This document shows positions 11,215-22,430 of a stretch of DNA of 64,000 bases, piece by piece. The notes below the pieces were generated by a model, which was given only the letters and a program-made list of their open reading frames with translations, was not told the DNA's origin and made no database searches. The translations under genes were made by a program, and so were the position numbers. The number at the start of each line of letters is the position of its first letter. The stretch's first letter is position 1. The DNA is from Trichodelitschia bisporula (Eukaryota > Ascomycota > Dothideomycetes > Phaeotrichales > Phaeotrichaceae), in assembly GCA_010356995.1 (NCBI GenBank), contig ML996692.1:259933-323932 (forward strand), given 5' to 3'.

Positions 11215-14200
11215 TGTGAAGGTGAGGCTGCGGTGTTTGCAGGTGTTTCCTGGGGCCGGGTGCGCTGGATGGGCGGCTCAGCGGGCGGCCATGGGTGCGG
11301 TGGGTCGAAGATCCGCCTGCGAAAATTCGGATGGCGAGGAGGAGAAGGGTGTTTCCCGTCGTGTTTGTTGTGGTTGTGGTTGTGGATGTTTTGGTGTTGA
11401 GGATGGATGGGATGGGATGAGGTTGGGGCCAGTAGGTGGTGGAGAGAGGTGGATTGGGACACAGGCGGTCACCGGGGCTTGGTAGCCTTTTTTCCACTAA
11501 GCCGCGGGCGGGTGGTGGTGGAGGAGAGACGACTGGGGGGGGTGTGGAGGGCAGAGGAGACAGGTAAGTAGCGAGTGGGTGGTGGGAAATGCACTGCAGA
11601 TATGAACGCCTCCAAGGCTGGGCGGGGGTGAGAGTGGTGGTGGTGGAGTGGCCGAAGTGGATGGAGAGAGAAATAGCTAAAAAGGCTGTTGCTGCGAGTT
11701 GCGACGACTGATAGGCAAACAGGTGTGTTGACAAGCTGACGAGGCCGACCTGTCAGGGTGGAGAGAAAAGGCGGATGGTGGATGGGCTGTGTTTTTCTTG
11801 CCTCCTTCGCTTCCCTTCTTTCCCAAGACGAGTGACTTGCGACAAGGCAGTTTCAGCGTGCGGCGATTGCTGGCAACAAGGCTGCTGCTGGCATGGGGTT
11901 TTGCGAGGTGGGGGTGGAGGGACGTAGGAGGGGAGGGATTTGTACGAGTTGAGCTTCCAGGTTTGGCGTAGGAGTGCTGTTTGACTAGCAAGAAGATGAG
12001 AGAGGATGGAGGAGGTGGAAGAGTGGTACAAAGAGGAAGAGGAAGTGGAAGAGGTGGACAAGAAAAGATGAGAGGAGAGTTGTCAAGGGACAAGTAACCA
12101 GGAACTCTTTGGGGGGTAGTAGTCTGGGGAAAGATCGGAGGCGAAATGAGGGAAGGATTCCGGGAACGGGCTGTTGTACTGTGCAAGATATCTCTCAGTT
12201 CCGCCGTATCGCTTCGCTCTTTGTTTGGGTCCGTTTTGGGCCGGCGTTGTGGATGCGGGACAGGCGAACGGTGTGCGAGGCAAAAGAGTACAAAGCAACA
12301 AAGTTTCCTGCAAAGAGTGCAATCTTTGGTGGGGGAGAGAGAGCGGAAGCGGTTTGTACCGGTACAGGAAACAACAAGATACAAGATGCCTTTTCTCACT
12401 TGATCGTGTCTTCCGCGATCTTTCTGGCTGCATCTCTTTTCTATTCTTCTCCCCGTTTCCTATTTCGACTTCCCCTCTCAGTCTTCTCTCACTCCTCTCC
12501 TGCCAATCGCCTCTGGATCGCTGGTCCCTCCTAACCAAGTGATGCAAGTATCGACGTCAAGGTCCCACTATCACTCGTCACTCTTCTTTGGGACTTGCTA
12601 CTTTCGGCCCTTTTAGCCTCGGGAGCGCGCGGCATTGGATCCATCGATCCATTCTTAGCGTTTAGCTCTTCTGCTTTGGTATCCTGCGCCGTCGTCTCTC
12701 GTCTCCCTCCCTCCTCCTCACCTTCTCCGTAACAGCAAAAAAGGCTCATAACAGAAGTCACTTTTCCCGCAAGCTCAAGCACTCTCGTCCCACAATGGCG
12801 CCCGTCACTCCACCAACGGCTGCGAGTGAGAAAAGCGGTGGGCGAGCCTATTCGTAGTACACCGGGGTAGCCCTCCACAACGCAGCAAAGACGCAGCCAA
12901 ACCCGTCCAAACTATGCACATCTTCAGCCCCGACCTCAAACCGTGCGAGAAGAAAAAAAAACGCAGAAAAGAAGCAATTTTCCCAGTGTCTCGCGTCTCC
13001 AATCCCCGCCTCTCTTCTGGCCCCTCTCTGCGTTCGCATCGCCAATTCGAATCCCGTTCCTCAGAGATCTCCTATTGCCTTTCGCCGCCAGCAATGCATC
13101 TGCACCCTGGCTGCCACCGGGTCTCTTTCTTCCTCACCCCGTCCGCCGTCTCTTCCGCTGACCTCTCCGATCACGCTCCGCCGCACCGGCTCCAGGCACA
13201 CGCACGGCATCGATTGCCGCGCGTCAGGCGCGGCTGTATCCCACCATGCGGAACACTCTCCAGTTCCCACCCCCAAAGCCCACTGCATCCACAGTAAGAC
13301 ACCAATATCCCATCAGACCGGCATCACATCTCCAGAATCCCAATCCCGTTCGCCACCTCGCGCACCGCCCAAACCCGCTCTCCTCCACCCCGCACATCCC
13401 CCCGCTCAGCTCCCCACGCCGCTCCCAAACGCCACACCCCGCCACCCGCATTCCCGCTCGCCAACCCCAGCCCTTCCTCGCCGAGAACGCGCACCAGCCC
13501 CCCTCCCGGGCGGGCTCTGGTTCGTCCGCCGTCATTGACAAATGGCTGGGAAGCGCCGGTGGCCAATCGACTCGGCTGCCCCGCGACTTACTGAAGTAGC
13601 CTTTACCATTTTCCCATTTCCCCCCCCAGTGGGTTCGTTGCCCATCGACCATGTCAATATTATCCCTTTTTAGACCCTTTATTGCCGATGAGTCCCTGCG
13701 CTGGCAATCGATATTCCCCCCTTTGGGACTCGCTTGGTCGATATGCGCGGCTGACATCCGCGCTCGTGGATCGAGCTCGCGGAGCTGAAAGCCCTGTCGT
13801 GGGCCAGGCCGTGAGCCGTGTGGGCGATGAAATAGCCATGACAGCCTGACAGGCCACGTCAAGCCGTCATCCGTCCCCTCCAGCCCAGGTCAAAGTATCC
13901 CTCCGTACCTAAACATCGCCCCATCCGCGTCAAGGCAAACACTGCGCTGGAAAGGCAAACATCGCAGCCAAAGGGCATCTGTGGCTGAGCCCTCGCCCTT
14001 CGGGGGCAGTGCCACACCCCGCCCAACCCCATCTGTTCAGTCCGCGTATGCCCACCACTGCGTCGCTCTTAACACGGGGCCAGCCCGGGCTCAAAATAAA
14101 CCCCGCTCGCATTCGAACCGTATCCTACGTATTTCGCCGCCTCGCTTGCCCGCATCCCACGCACGCGGTGAGACTCTCCCCGCCGTCAGCTCGGGAGTGC

Positions 14201-15032
14201 TGGTTCCGCTTTTGGACGCGGGGGCGGGGCTGCTTATCGATACGGCTAAGGACGACCGGGGGCGGGGCGGAGCGGGGCTGCTGTCTGGGGAGGGACGAGT
14301 CATGATGCTCAGACCGATTGCGCGCGGTCCCCGGAATCATGCCGTTCCGCGCATACCGGTAAGGTATTGCGCACTCCTCGAACCAACTGCAGGCGGGGTG
14401 CAAGCGGGGTGGTTGCGTCGGGCACAGTGCTGCACGTGGGGTTTGCGTCTCGCGCCCCGCGCGGGGTTACATTCACATGCGCGCGCGGAGTTGCGTCGGG
14501 CATTCTGGTTATTAGCGTAGCGCGGGGTGAGCGTGCAGAAATATGGACTACGCTTAGTTTGTACTGTCATCTGGTTTAGCTTGTTACGCCGGCTGATCTG
14601 GCTTTCAGCACCGGTCTGGGCCTTTGAGCCTGGGGGTAAGGCACGTGGGTGATATATGGCTGGCTTGGGAGCGGGGGAGGTGTTGGTGTAATGAGGGTTG
14701 TGGTCGGTGTACCGTACTGCGAAGTTTGTCCTTACTCGCTGACATGAAACGTGTGATGGGGGGACACGGGGTTGGTGGGGCGTGTAAGTAGGCGGGGGGT
14801 TAGGTGGAATGGGGAAGGTTGTACGGTACGGTGCGGAAGGGTGGGGGTCCAGGGCGGGATATGTTATATGCGGTGCTACTGTGCTCTGTTTCGGCGTGGA
14901 ATTTAGAGTTTGGGTGTCGGGTTCTTGCGGGGAGGATGGGCTGGTTTGTTGAGGCCCAAGTGCGGAGAGCCTGGTCGGTGAGTGGGGGGAGTTGTGGGTG
15001 ACTGAACCCCTAACCCATGGTGGGCGATCGGT
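11215..15032. other. Gene-poor interval upstream of the hypothetical gene
   Basis: About 3.8 kb have many overlapping open frames on both strands, all proline/serine/arginine-rich and without family motifs, as expected from GC-rich noncoding DNA. The part near 11470-12550 is pyrimidine-rich on the minus strand, consistent with a long 5' leader or promoter of the 9829-11214 gene. I cannot support any gene here. Confidence 0.4.
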
Positions 15033-15244
15033 TAATGGGAGCAAGGCTCTTCACGTGCAACAGGCGACTGGAAAATCTGAAGATTGAAGAGAGTCGAGAG
15101 ACTCTCGAGACTAAATACATGATGCCAAGTATCCTCATATGCTCCTGTCTTCCATCATGCACACATTAGAACTACATCATGGTTCCTTCACAAGAGCAAT
15201 CTGCTCCTTCCTGACATAACAATGCTCCTTCCATGTCTACATCA
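15033..15244 (+). mobile_element. Solo-LTR-like repeat, copy C, with 5-bp target duplication TCGGT
   Basis: This 212-bp unit belongs to a family also found at 24086, 36934, 49329 and 59304. It starts TAATGGGAGCA and ends TCTACATCA. It is flanked by a perfect direct repeat TCGGT (15028-15032 and 15245-15249), the 5-bp duplication expected of an LTR-element integration. Shared blocks include GACTAAATACATGATGCCAA and TTCCTGACATAACAATGCTC. No internal retroelement region is attached, so it looks like a solo LTR fossil. Its divergence from the other copies suggests an old family. Confidence 0.75.
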
Positions 15245-15571
15245 TCGGTTGATGACGTGTGCTTGTGGGGTTGATCGCTCATGATCGTAGAAGACGAGTA
15301 TCTGCATCTGCTCGGATGTCTTGATAGACAGGGCCTAGCTTCCAGTCGCTGCTTTTTACCTCTACCTTCGGCTCGCGCTCCACTGACATACAATAAACGT
15401 GAGCTATGGTAACGTTTCGGTCATCTACATCCTCATAACCCGTATCTTTAGCTGAGAGCAGACCGATACCCTTGCCAAAACTCCGATATCCTGTCTCTGC
15501 CGAAATTAACTTCTACCTGACGCCGAATGTCATACTCCTGGTCAAATCGAGCATGCCATGCCTACCGTCCC
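15245..15571. other. Spacer between repeat copy C and SLX9
   Basis: This 327-bp spacer should contain the 3' UTR of SLX9 (minus strand). A 73-residue minus-strand frame at 15172-15393 overlaps the repeat and has no recognisable features, so I do not call it. Confidence 0.4.
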
Positions 15572-16179
15572 TTACTTAGCCCCCTCCAAATTCTGCTGAA
15601 TATGTGCCCTCAACGCCGCCCACCTCCCGGCTCCCTGCTTCTCCTCTCCATCAACCTGCATTCCCTCCCCTGGCGTCACAGGCGCCTTCGCTGCCGCACT
15701 CAAAACCGCCAAATTCTTCCCAAAGCGCTCCCGCTCCGCCTTCTCCACCTTCTCCCGGCGCTTTCTCACACCTGGCTTGACTTTCAAACTCTCCACCGGT
15801 GCCGGGCCCTTCTTCCGCGCCTCCGTCTCAGCCGCTAGGTCCGGCAAAGCGTCGGCGAGCGTCTCGAGCGAGGCGACGAGCTTTTTGTTCGGCCGCCGGC
15901 GACGGAGGGACCCCGGTGTTGACTTGGTGATTTTGGAGAGGAAGAGGGAGCGCTTGATTGTGTGTTTGTCGCGCTTGGTGGTGGGGATGGAGAAGGCGGA
16001 GGATGTGTCTGAGGCCGAGGGGGTGGATTTGGAAGATTTGGAGGGCTTGTTGGATGGGCTGGGTTCGGAGAGCGCGGCGATGCTGCGCGTGTCGCGCGGG
16101 CGCGAGCGGGCGGAGGGGTTGGTTTTGGCCTGGAGATGTTAGTATGTATGGATAGAGGGATTTAGAGCAGACAGACCAT
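15572..16179 (-). CDS. SLX9: Ribosome biogenesis protein SLX9-like
   Basis: SLX9 is a small nucleolar protein required for processing at the ITS1 A2 site and for pre-40S export. The main exon 16129-15572 encodes 185 residues. It shows the family pattern: a Ser/Pro-rich N-terminus, the basic block KRDKHTIKRSLFLSKI, then RRRRPNKKLVASLETLADAL, the helical basic block GVRKRREKVEKAERERFGKN, and the C-terminal RWAALRAHIQQNLEGAK. The most economical 5' structure is an exon consisting of the ATG alone (16179-16177). It is followed by a 47-nt intron 16176-16130 (GTCTGT...TACTAAC...CTCCAG), joining in phase 0 to give 186 residues. That single-codon exon is an inference, and an alternative upstream exon cannot be excluded. 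The gene is divergent from the SDR gene, with about 325 bp between. Confidence 0.82.
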
Positions 16180-16504
16180 GATGGAATGCAAATTCCGCTT
16201 GTATGAGGGAGACAGGAATCGACGGTAGTGTTTCCTAGGGCAAAGAAATGCGTGCTCAAGATTCGAAGTTGACGATGTAAGTTGCCGTTCACCAAAATTC
16301 TCCAACGCCAAAATCCGGGGACCGCTAACCCAATTCAGCCAAGCCGCTGCCGCACCGCCACTTCTGTACGGCTACCTGCGCCACAATCAGCAGCCGGCCT
16401 CCAACCTCGGCCTCACGCCGACCCTCAAATCCCATGACCGAACAAGACGCAAAATGTAACCTTCACCACCCCGTCCCCCCTTACTCCGTACCAGCCATCC
16501 AACC
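16180..16504. promoter_or_regulatory. Divergent promoter of SLX9 and the SDR gene
   Basis: These 325 bp lie between two divergent starts and contain both promoters. The segment near 16460-16504 is C/T-rich just before the SDR start. No specific sites are assigned. Confidence 0.45.
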
Positions 16505-17344
16505 ATGAAGCCCGCCAACCGCACCTTCATCATCTCCGGCGCCTGCTCCGGCCTCGGCCTCGCAACCGCGCGCGCCCTCCACGCAGCAGGCGCTTCAATC
16601 GCCCTCCTGGACCTGAACCACGTCGCCGGCGAGGCCATCGTCTCCGAGCTCGGCAAGGACACGGCGCGCTTCTGGGAGGTCGATGTTAGTGAGACTGAGA
16701 GCATTACTGCTGCTATTGCGGGGGCGGCGGCGTGGGTCAAGGAGACGGGGCGCGCGATCGGCGGCGTCGTTGCTGCGGCGGGGGTTGGGAGTGCGGCGAA
16801 GGTAGGCGGTTTGGCCCTGGGTTATGTCGGGTGGTGCTGATGAGGGTAGCTCGTGGACGGCCGCACGGGCGAGCCCGTCGGCATCGAGGCGCTGGACTTC
16901 GTGCTCAATATCAACCTGCGCGGCACGCTGGATCTACTCCGCCAGGCACTGCCGCACATGATCAAGACGACGCCGACGGCGGACGGCGAGCGCGGCGTGC
17001 TGATTCTGGTCTCTAGCTCTGCGGCGTTCGATGGCCAACCGGGGCAGGTGGCATATGCGGCGAGCAAGGGCGCTATCGCGAGTTTGACGCTGCCGTTGGC
17101 GAGGGATCTGGCGCGGTATGGCATTCGTGCTGTCACTATTGCGCCGAGTCTGTTCGAGAGCGCCATGACGGCGCGGTTGCCCGAAAAAGCGCGCAAGAGT
17201 CTCGAGCGCGTCATGGAGTTCCCCGTCAGGCCGGGAAAGCCGGAGGAGTTTGCGAGCCTGGCGATGCAGGCGGTGGAGAATCAAATGCTCAATGGGACGG
17301 TGATTAGGATTGATGGCGCGATGCGCATGCCCAGCAAAATGTAG
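16505..17344 (+). CDS. Short-chain dehydrogenase, HSD10 / 3-hydroxyacyl-CoA dehydrogenase type 2-like
   Basis: Two exons, 16505-16801 and 16850-17344, are separated by a 48-nt intron (GTAGGC...GGGTAG, phase 0), giving 263 residues. The Rossmann glycine motif SGACSGLG lies at residues 11-18. An acidic residue ends strand 2 (ALLDLN), which favours NAD over NADP. The catalytic Ser is in LVSSSAAFDGQ and the YAASK active-site pair is near residues 167-171. The C-terminal FPVRPGKPEEFASLAMQAVE block is typical of the HSD17B10-like group. That group oxidises 3-hydroxyacyl-CoA or 2-methyl-3-hydroxybutyryl-CoA in mitochondria during isoleucine and fatty-acid breakdown. Substrate is inferred from family resemblance only. 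The gene is convergent with UTP11; the stops are only 51 bp apart. Confidence 0.88.
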
Positions 17345-17395
17345 AATAGTATTTCAGTTTCCATGTACCATAACGCCGGTGCGCCTGGAGCGAAT

Positions 17396-18260
17396 CTACC
17401 GCTTCCGCTCACGGATCTTGAACTTCACGCCGTTTTTGTTGACTCCGCCTACGCCTTTGTTCATCCGCGCGCGCTGCTGCTCTAGCTGCTCTTCTGCCGT
17501 CTGGAGCTGCTCCTCCCGATCCCGCAGCGACGCGAGCAGTTGCCGTCGCGCACTATGGTTGCGTTCCCGCTTCTTGTCGTGCTTCCGCGACTCTTTCCAC
17601 GCCAGCTTTGCCGCCTCCTCCTGCTGCTTCGTCTTCGGCTTGTCTGGCGCCTCGGCCGTGGGCATCGGGTCGCCCTGGCCAAACCATGCCTTGGGATCAA
17701 ACTCCCGCTGCTCCTCCACCGTTTCCACAAACACAGTATGCTTCCCCTTGCTCGGACCGCCCTTGACCGCCCCCACCTTCACACTCTTGTCGTCCGCCTC
17801 CTCGACCTGGAACTCCTGTTCCAACCGCTCAATCTCCTTCCGCGTCTCCTGCAGCTTCGTCCGAATATACCCCGCATCCTGCGTCTTGAGCAAGCGGACA
17901 ATGTCCTGAGAAAGTGCCTTATTCCCGCGGTCGCCGAGACGCTGGCCCTTCGACGTGCGCGTCGACATCATCCCGAAGTGGAACTCATCTATGAGCATTA
18001 GTCGGCCTTATCCAGCCATAAACACGCGGAACCCGTACCGGGATTGCGAAACGAAGCCTTCTCCTTCAGGGCCTTCAGCCGTTGCTTCTTCTCCCTGTGA
18101 TCTTTGGCGCGCAGACTGTAGTCCTTGTGTTTCTCGAGCAGGCCCCATTTCTCGCGCTCGAGGGGCTGGGCGCGCTCCTTGTGGTTGCGCCTAGACTGTC
18201 AGCAAATGTATGTATGCGGGAAGGATCCTACCTTTGGACGGCATTGCGCATAGAAGACAT
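17396..18260 (-). CDS. UTP11: U3 snoRNA-associated protein UTP11
   Basis: UTP11 is a component of the SSU processome that acts with U3 snoRNA in 18S rRNA maturation in the nucleolus. Three exons are inferred: 18260-18232 (MSSMRNAVQ), 18190-18039 ([20 protein letters not shown] onward) and 17988-17396 ([20 protein letters not shown] onward). The introns are 41 nt and 50 nt, and both junctions restore the conserved sequence exactly. The product is 257 residues, matching the family. The hallmark N-terminus ([19 protein letters not shown]) and the [13 protein letters not shown] block are all present. The C-terminal half is a charged coiled coil ending in a basic tail. Confidence 0.93.
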
Positions 18261-18801
18261 TGTGACTTGTGACGGGGAATGTGGTGAATTTGGGCGGCGA
18301 AGTTGATGAAGTTGAAAGTTGCGAACAATTTTGCCAAGATACAAGGGTCTGATGCAGGTGCATTGATAACCAAAATCGGACTTCACTTCATCGCCGAACT
18401 TCAGCCTGTCTTTCCAATGCCGGTCTCTCACCTTTCGAACCTTTGAAGCGCGAGAACAAAATGGATACCGATGACCTATCGCTGCCTTCTCTCTGCAGGC
18501 GTATAAGGATAGGGCGAAAAGCTAACGGCTGAACCGGAACACAATGTGGGGAACCAGTCCCGCATGAATTTACCCCGCCATCAGATCCACCTTCACCCAT
18601 AGCCGCGCATCAGTAGTCTGCATCACGCTCTCCAGGTGCTTCAGCTGTTCACCAAGACTTAGATTCCGTCGCCACGCGACAGGCCCCGCCAAAGGCGGGA
18701 GTCGACCGAATTATAGCGGAGAAATATACCCGACTTGCATGCCCATCCCTAGTACTTAAGCCCAAAGCCCATCCCATTCTGTCCCAAACACCAACCTCAC
18801 C
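18261..18801. promoter_or_regulatory. Divergent promoter of UTP11 and the EthD-like gene
   Basis: These 541 bp lie between divergent start codons. They contain GC-poor blocks around 18330-18400 and a TACTTAAG-like TATA-proximal stretch near 18750 upstream of the plus-strand gene. No reading frame with support is present. Confidence 0.4.
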
Positions 18802-19564
18802 ATGGCCGAAAACCTCGCAAAACCGCCCTTCCCCTTCACCGGGCCAGGCCTCCTGATCGCGCGCTCGCGGATCACCTCCCCTGAGCTCAGCGAGGACGTC
18901 TTCGAGCGCTGGTACAACGAAGTACACATCCCCGACGTCCTCGCGGTGGGAACCATCAGCGCAGCCTACCGCTTCCGCAACTCCAATCCCGCCGCCGAAG
19001 TCCCTTACCTCGCCGTATACACTGTACCGGAGTTCAGTAAGGTGGACATGGGCAAGCTAGGCGCGCTGCCCATGGCGCACGAAATGCTCCCCGGCGGCGG
19101 CACGATCACCGACTTCGTGGACATCGATTCGCAGTTTTATAAGCTGACGCAGGAGGAGGCGCAAAAGCTGAGCCAGGACGGTGCGTAGCGGGGCTTGGTT
19201 GCTACCCGTATGCGAGGCTGACGATCTAGCCTACTTCCCTGTCCTCCTTTCCGCGGCCATGGAGCCGGCAGCAGGTGGCGAGGCGGACTTTGACGCCTGG
19301 TACCGCGAGGAGCATCTCGACCAGATGGCAAAGGAGCCGGGACACAAGCGCGCGCGGCGCTACAGGCTGGCGTTTCAGAATACGCCGGCGGGTATGTCCG
19401 GCGCGGATGCACCGAGCTGGCTTACGCTGTACGAGTTTGATGAGTCGGGGAAGGAGAAGTTGGGGACTGAAGTTAAGCCGCTGGACCCGATGACGCCGTG
19501 GACGAAGAGGATGCTGGAGACGGCGCAGAGGGTGGAGGCCGCTATTTACTATAGGATCTTCTAG
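18802..19564 (+). CDS. EthD-like dimeric alpha/beta-barrel protein with two domains
   Basis: Exons 18802-19180 and 19230-19564 flank a 49-nt intron (GTGCGT...GATCTAG), giving 237 residues. The protein reads as two tandem ferredoxin-like dimeric alpha/beta-barrel (EthD-type) modules. Each contains a W-Y-x-E-x-H core: ERWYNEVHIPDVLAVGTISA in the first and DAWYREEHLDQMAKEPGHKR in the second. No signal peptide or membrane segment is present, so it is probably cytosolic. Proteins of this fold include small-molecule-modifying or binding enzymes, but the substrate cannot be read from sequence. The intron lies between the two modules, consistent with an ancestral duplication. Confidence 0.78.
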
Positions 19565-20569
19565 GGAATCGGATAATCCTTTATCTGTGTTGCTTGGATT
19601 AGAAGTGGTGTTGAACTCGCGTCTCCCTTTCCCCAGCCTTTCAAACCGACCTCCTATTCAGCCTCGCGATTCAGATAGGTTATGAAGACACAGGACAACA
19701 AGCAACAACTCGGGTTTACTGCTGGTCACCAACAAGATGCATTGCCAGTTAAGCAAGCTGAACTAATATGAGCGTGTCGCGAGGCACGTGCAATGCATCG
19801 TATGCTCCTTCCACCCTTGCTCAGGGTTCCTTTTTGTCTTTGTCCTCCGCGGCATCCCCAGGTAAGAATGCTCCTTTCACGAATATCAATCTTCTCTCCT
19901 TACATCAACATTGTCAGAGGGATTCACCTGAAGCATTTGGCCGATTACCAACCTCTCCCTTCATCATCTTTCAGCCGCATTGAGAGGTCAGTACATCTTT
20001 TCACCTCTCACTCTCGCCATCACGAAGTTTACTGTTCCTCCACCATATCATGCATCGACATGAAGGTCATGAAGCGCTGGGACTCGCTCTTCGTTCCAAG
20101 CACGTGTACAACCTGCGATAGGCCCCATCTCCCTCGAGTAGGTGCTTCACGCCGCGCAGGAGCGGGCATCGCTAAGAGCAAAAAAGAGACAAAAACATAC
20201 AGCAACTGGGATTCGCTGCTGGTCACCCACGCAACTACTAGTCAGTCGGTTCGTGGGTTCACTTCAGTGAGCAGACGGGGACTGGTGCTTTCCGCGACCT
20301 ATGGCCGTATGTGCTAGAGCACTGCTGGAAGACAGTACTGATACCCCGCTTCGGCAAGCGATGGGAGCTTATGCTCCATGAACCCCGCTCAGAACAACCA
20401 GGAGAGTACTCTGAATCCAGATTTAGGATAATTAAACATCTGATATAAACCACAGGCGTGGCGCTCAATAGGGATATCTACAACCAATGCAAAGGGCTTC
20501 CCTAGCCAGCCTAAGCCCAAACGCCATCGCTATGCCCATTTCAATGCAAAAAGATCCCCCCAAAAGCCC
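19565..20569. other. Intergenic interval between convergent genes
   Basis: About 1 kb lie between two stop codons. A 174-codon plus-strand frame (19793-20317) has no family resemblance, and I treat it as noncoding. A short motif ending CTGCTGGTCACC occurs near 19718-19730 and again near 20216-20227. There are scattered GCTCCTTCC words, but they are not convincing enough to call a sixth copy of the LTR-like family. Confidence 0.4.
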
Positions 20570-22430
20570 CTACAAGAATCCCACCACAACACCGCCGACC
20601 ATACCGAGCAAAGCACCCGCAACCCTCACCCGTTCCCCCCCATTAACCCCCACCTCCTGCGCCTTCGCAACGCCTGACTTCCCCCCATCCGGCCCACTCG
20701 TTTGGGCAGCAGCCACCCACCCCGTCTCACTGCCCTCCCCCTTCCAAACTATCGTCTTCAGCCCCACAACCACCGTCTCCCCATCATCCGCCAGGCTCAC
20801 CTTGAACCCCTCGATATCCACCGTCCCGCCCGGCGACAGCGTCTTCCCGCCACCAACGTACACCGTCTTGCCCCCCACCACAGTGGGACCATACACCTTC
20901 CCGCCTAGAGTTACGGGGCCAGGCGGGGCCGTCACGCGCGGGGCGTCCGCATTGGCGGCCTGAGTTTTCCCCGCCGCGGCTCCCTGCAAGAACCCGGTCT
21001 TTCCGCCCACGACCACGGCACCTGCGGCGCCCGTCGGGATACTGACCGCCACTCCGTTGAGCGTCACGGCCCCGCCAGGCGTTAGCGTCTGCCCACCGAC
21101 TTTCCACGCGCCAGCCGCGGGCGTGAAGACCTGCCCGCCGAAGCTGATAGGCTTGCCCTCCGGCTTGTCGGCACCAGGTCTGTTGGCACCAGGTCTGTTG
21201 GCACCAGGCTTGTCGGCACCGGGCTTTGCGCCGGGCGTCGACTCCGCACCCGGAACCGGCCGCGTCACGCCGCCGACCACGACCACGGCCCCGGCGCCCT
21301 TGCTCGGCACGGCGACGGGCACGCCGTTGATCGAGGTCGCGGCACCGGCGGGGAGGGTGTAGCTGCCGAAGGCGACGGCGCCGTTGGGCGCGGGGGCGAG
21401 GGCGTATGTCTCACTGCCGATTTTGACGCCGTTGGTGGGGGCCGGGGCGTCGGCGACGGGGCGCGCCATGCCCAGTGCTGAGGCGATGAGGTCGCCTAGC
21501 CCGACGGAGGTGGGTGCGGCGGCGGCGGCGGGCGAGGCTTGGTCTTTGGCGCCGGCGTCCTGGGCGTCCGCGGGCTTGTCCTTGCCGTCTGAGGGGGCGG
21601 TGTCGCTGACACGCGTGATGACCGCTTGCGCGGTTTGCTGAAGGACGGCGACGGAGACTTTCGTTACGGCGGCGGCGGTGATGGGGGCGAGTTTTACGGT
21701 GCGCGTGCCGTCGATGCTGAGGGTGCAGTCTTTCATGTTTGTACCGTTGAATTGCGAGAGTACGCCTGGTGTGTCGTTTAGCACGGCGAGTAGGCTGGAG
21801 GCCGCGGCTGTGGTGTGCGCGGGATCGGCTGTCGCGAGCGGGAAGAGGAAGGTGCTTGTTGCCTGGAGGGATACGGAGGTGATGTTTTGTGCGCAAGTGG
21901 CGCCGGGCCGGAACACCACGCTTGGGGCTGAGGTGGCAGGCGGCAGGATGTTGGGTCCGCCGCGCACGTCGGAGAAGGCGATGTATGTGTTCGGGTAGGT
22001 GAGGGTGTAGCCGTACTCCGTCCAGACCAAGGGCTCGTTCTTGGGCGACGAGTAGGGGATGGTGGTGGTCGCGTTGGGGGCCACCATCACGGTCGTCCAG
22101 CTGGTGTGCCGCGAGCCGTCGGCATACTCGGTGATGTGTGGGATTACGGTCGCGGTGAGCGTGCTGCTGTACTCGACCACGTCGGATGGGTAGCTGACGA
22201 CCGCAGGCGTGACGAGGACGTTCCAGCCTTTGCAGGGCTTGGAGGGGTCGACGGAGGTGGTGCTGGCCGAGATCGAAGGCGAGCTAGCTAATGCGATGCT
22301 GCTTGAGTTGTTGTGCGAATCTGCGCTGCGGTTAGTGGTGCTCCTTCCGCGCTGCCACCAACTCCAACTTACCCGCTAACACACCCACGATGCTCACCGC
22401 CGCGGCGGCCAGGATAGACGAGCGCATCAT
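20570..22430 (-). CDS. GPI-anchored-type cell-surface protein with three repeated modules
   Basis: Exon 1 (22430-22373) encodes a signal peptide MMRSSILAAAAVSIVGVLA. A 52-nt intron (22372-22321, GTAAGT...CTAAC...GCGCAG) joins it to exon 2 (22320-20570), giving 602 residues. The mature N-terminus is Ser/Thr-rich and has a CKGW block with conserved cysteines. The C-terminus ends in a hydrophobic tail (VAGALLGMVGGVVVGFL) preceded by small residues, as in GPI-anchored wall proteins. Residues of the second half form three imperfect modules of the type G-x-x-Y/F-x-x-x-P ... TL/YTLPxG ... NGVxVxVP/SLADD ... AVVVGG. Between the first and second module is a low-complexity GADKPGANRPGANRPGADKP insert. 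Function is unknown; the location is probably plasma membrane or wall. It converges with the EthD-like gene. Confidence 0.85.

Noticed and set aside
9799-11485. Long frames on the strand opposite to the 9829-11214 gene and in its other frames
   Set aside because: They are Pro/Arg/His-rich shadow frames without motifs. The 461-residue frame has the most protein-like composition.
11677-12547. Minus-strand frames of 154-240 codons
   Set aside because: Serine/proline-rich composition, no family resemblance, and overlapping equally long plus-strand frames. They are more likely a 5' leader or spacer.
13224-15044. Several 100-235 codon frames on both strands
   Set aside because: No conserved motif, no splice structure, and the two strands mirror each other in length.
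19793-20317. 174-codon plus-strand frame and possible sixth LTR-like copy
   Set aside because: The protein has no family features. The repeat words (GCTCCTTCC, AATGCTCCTTTCAC) are too sparse and lack the conserved ends of the family.
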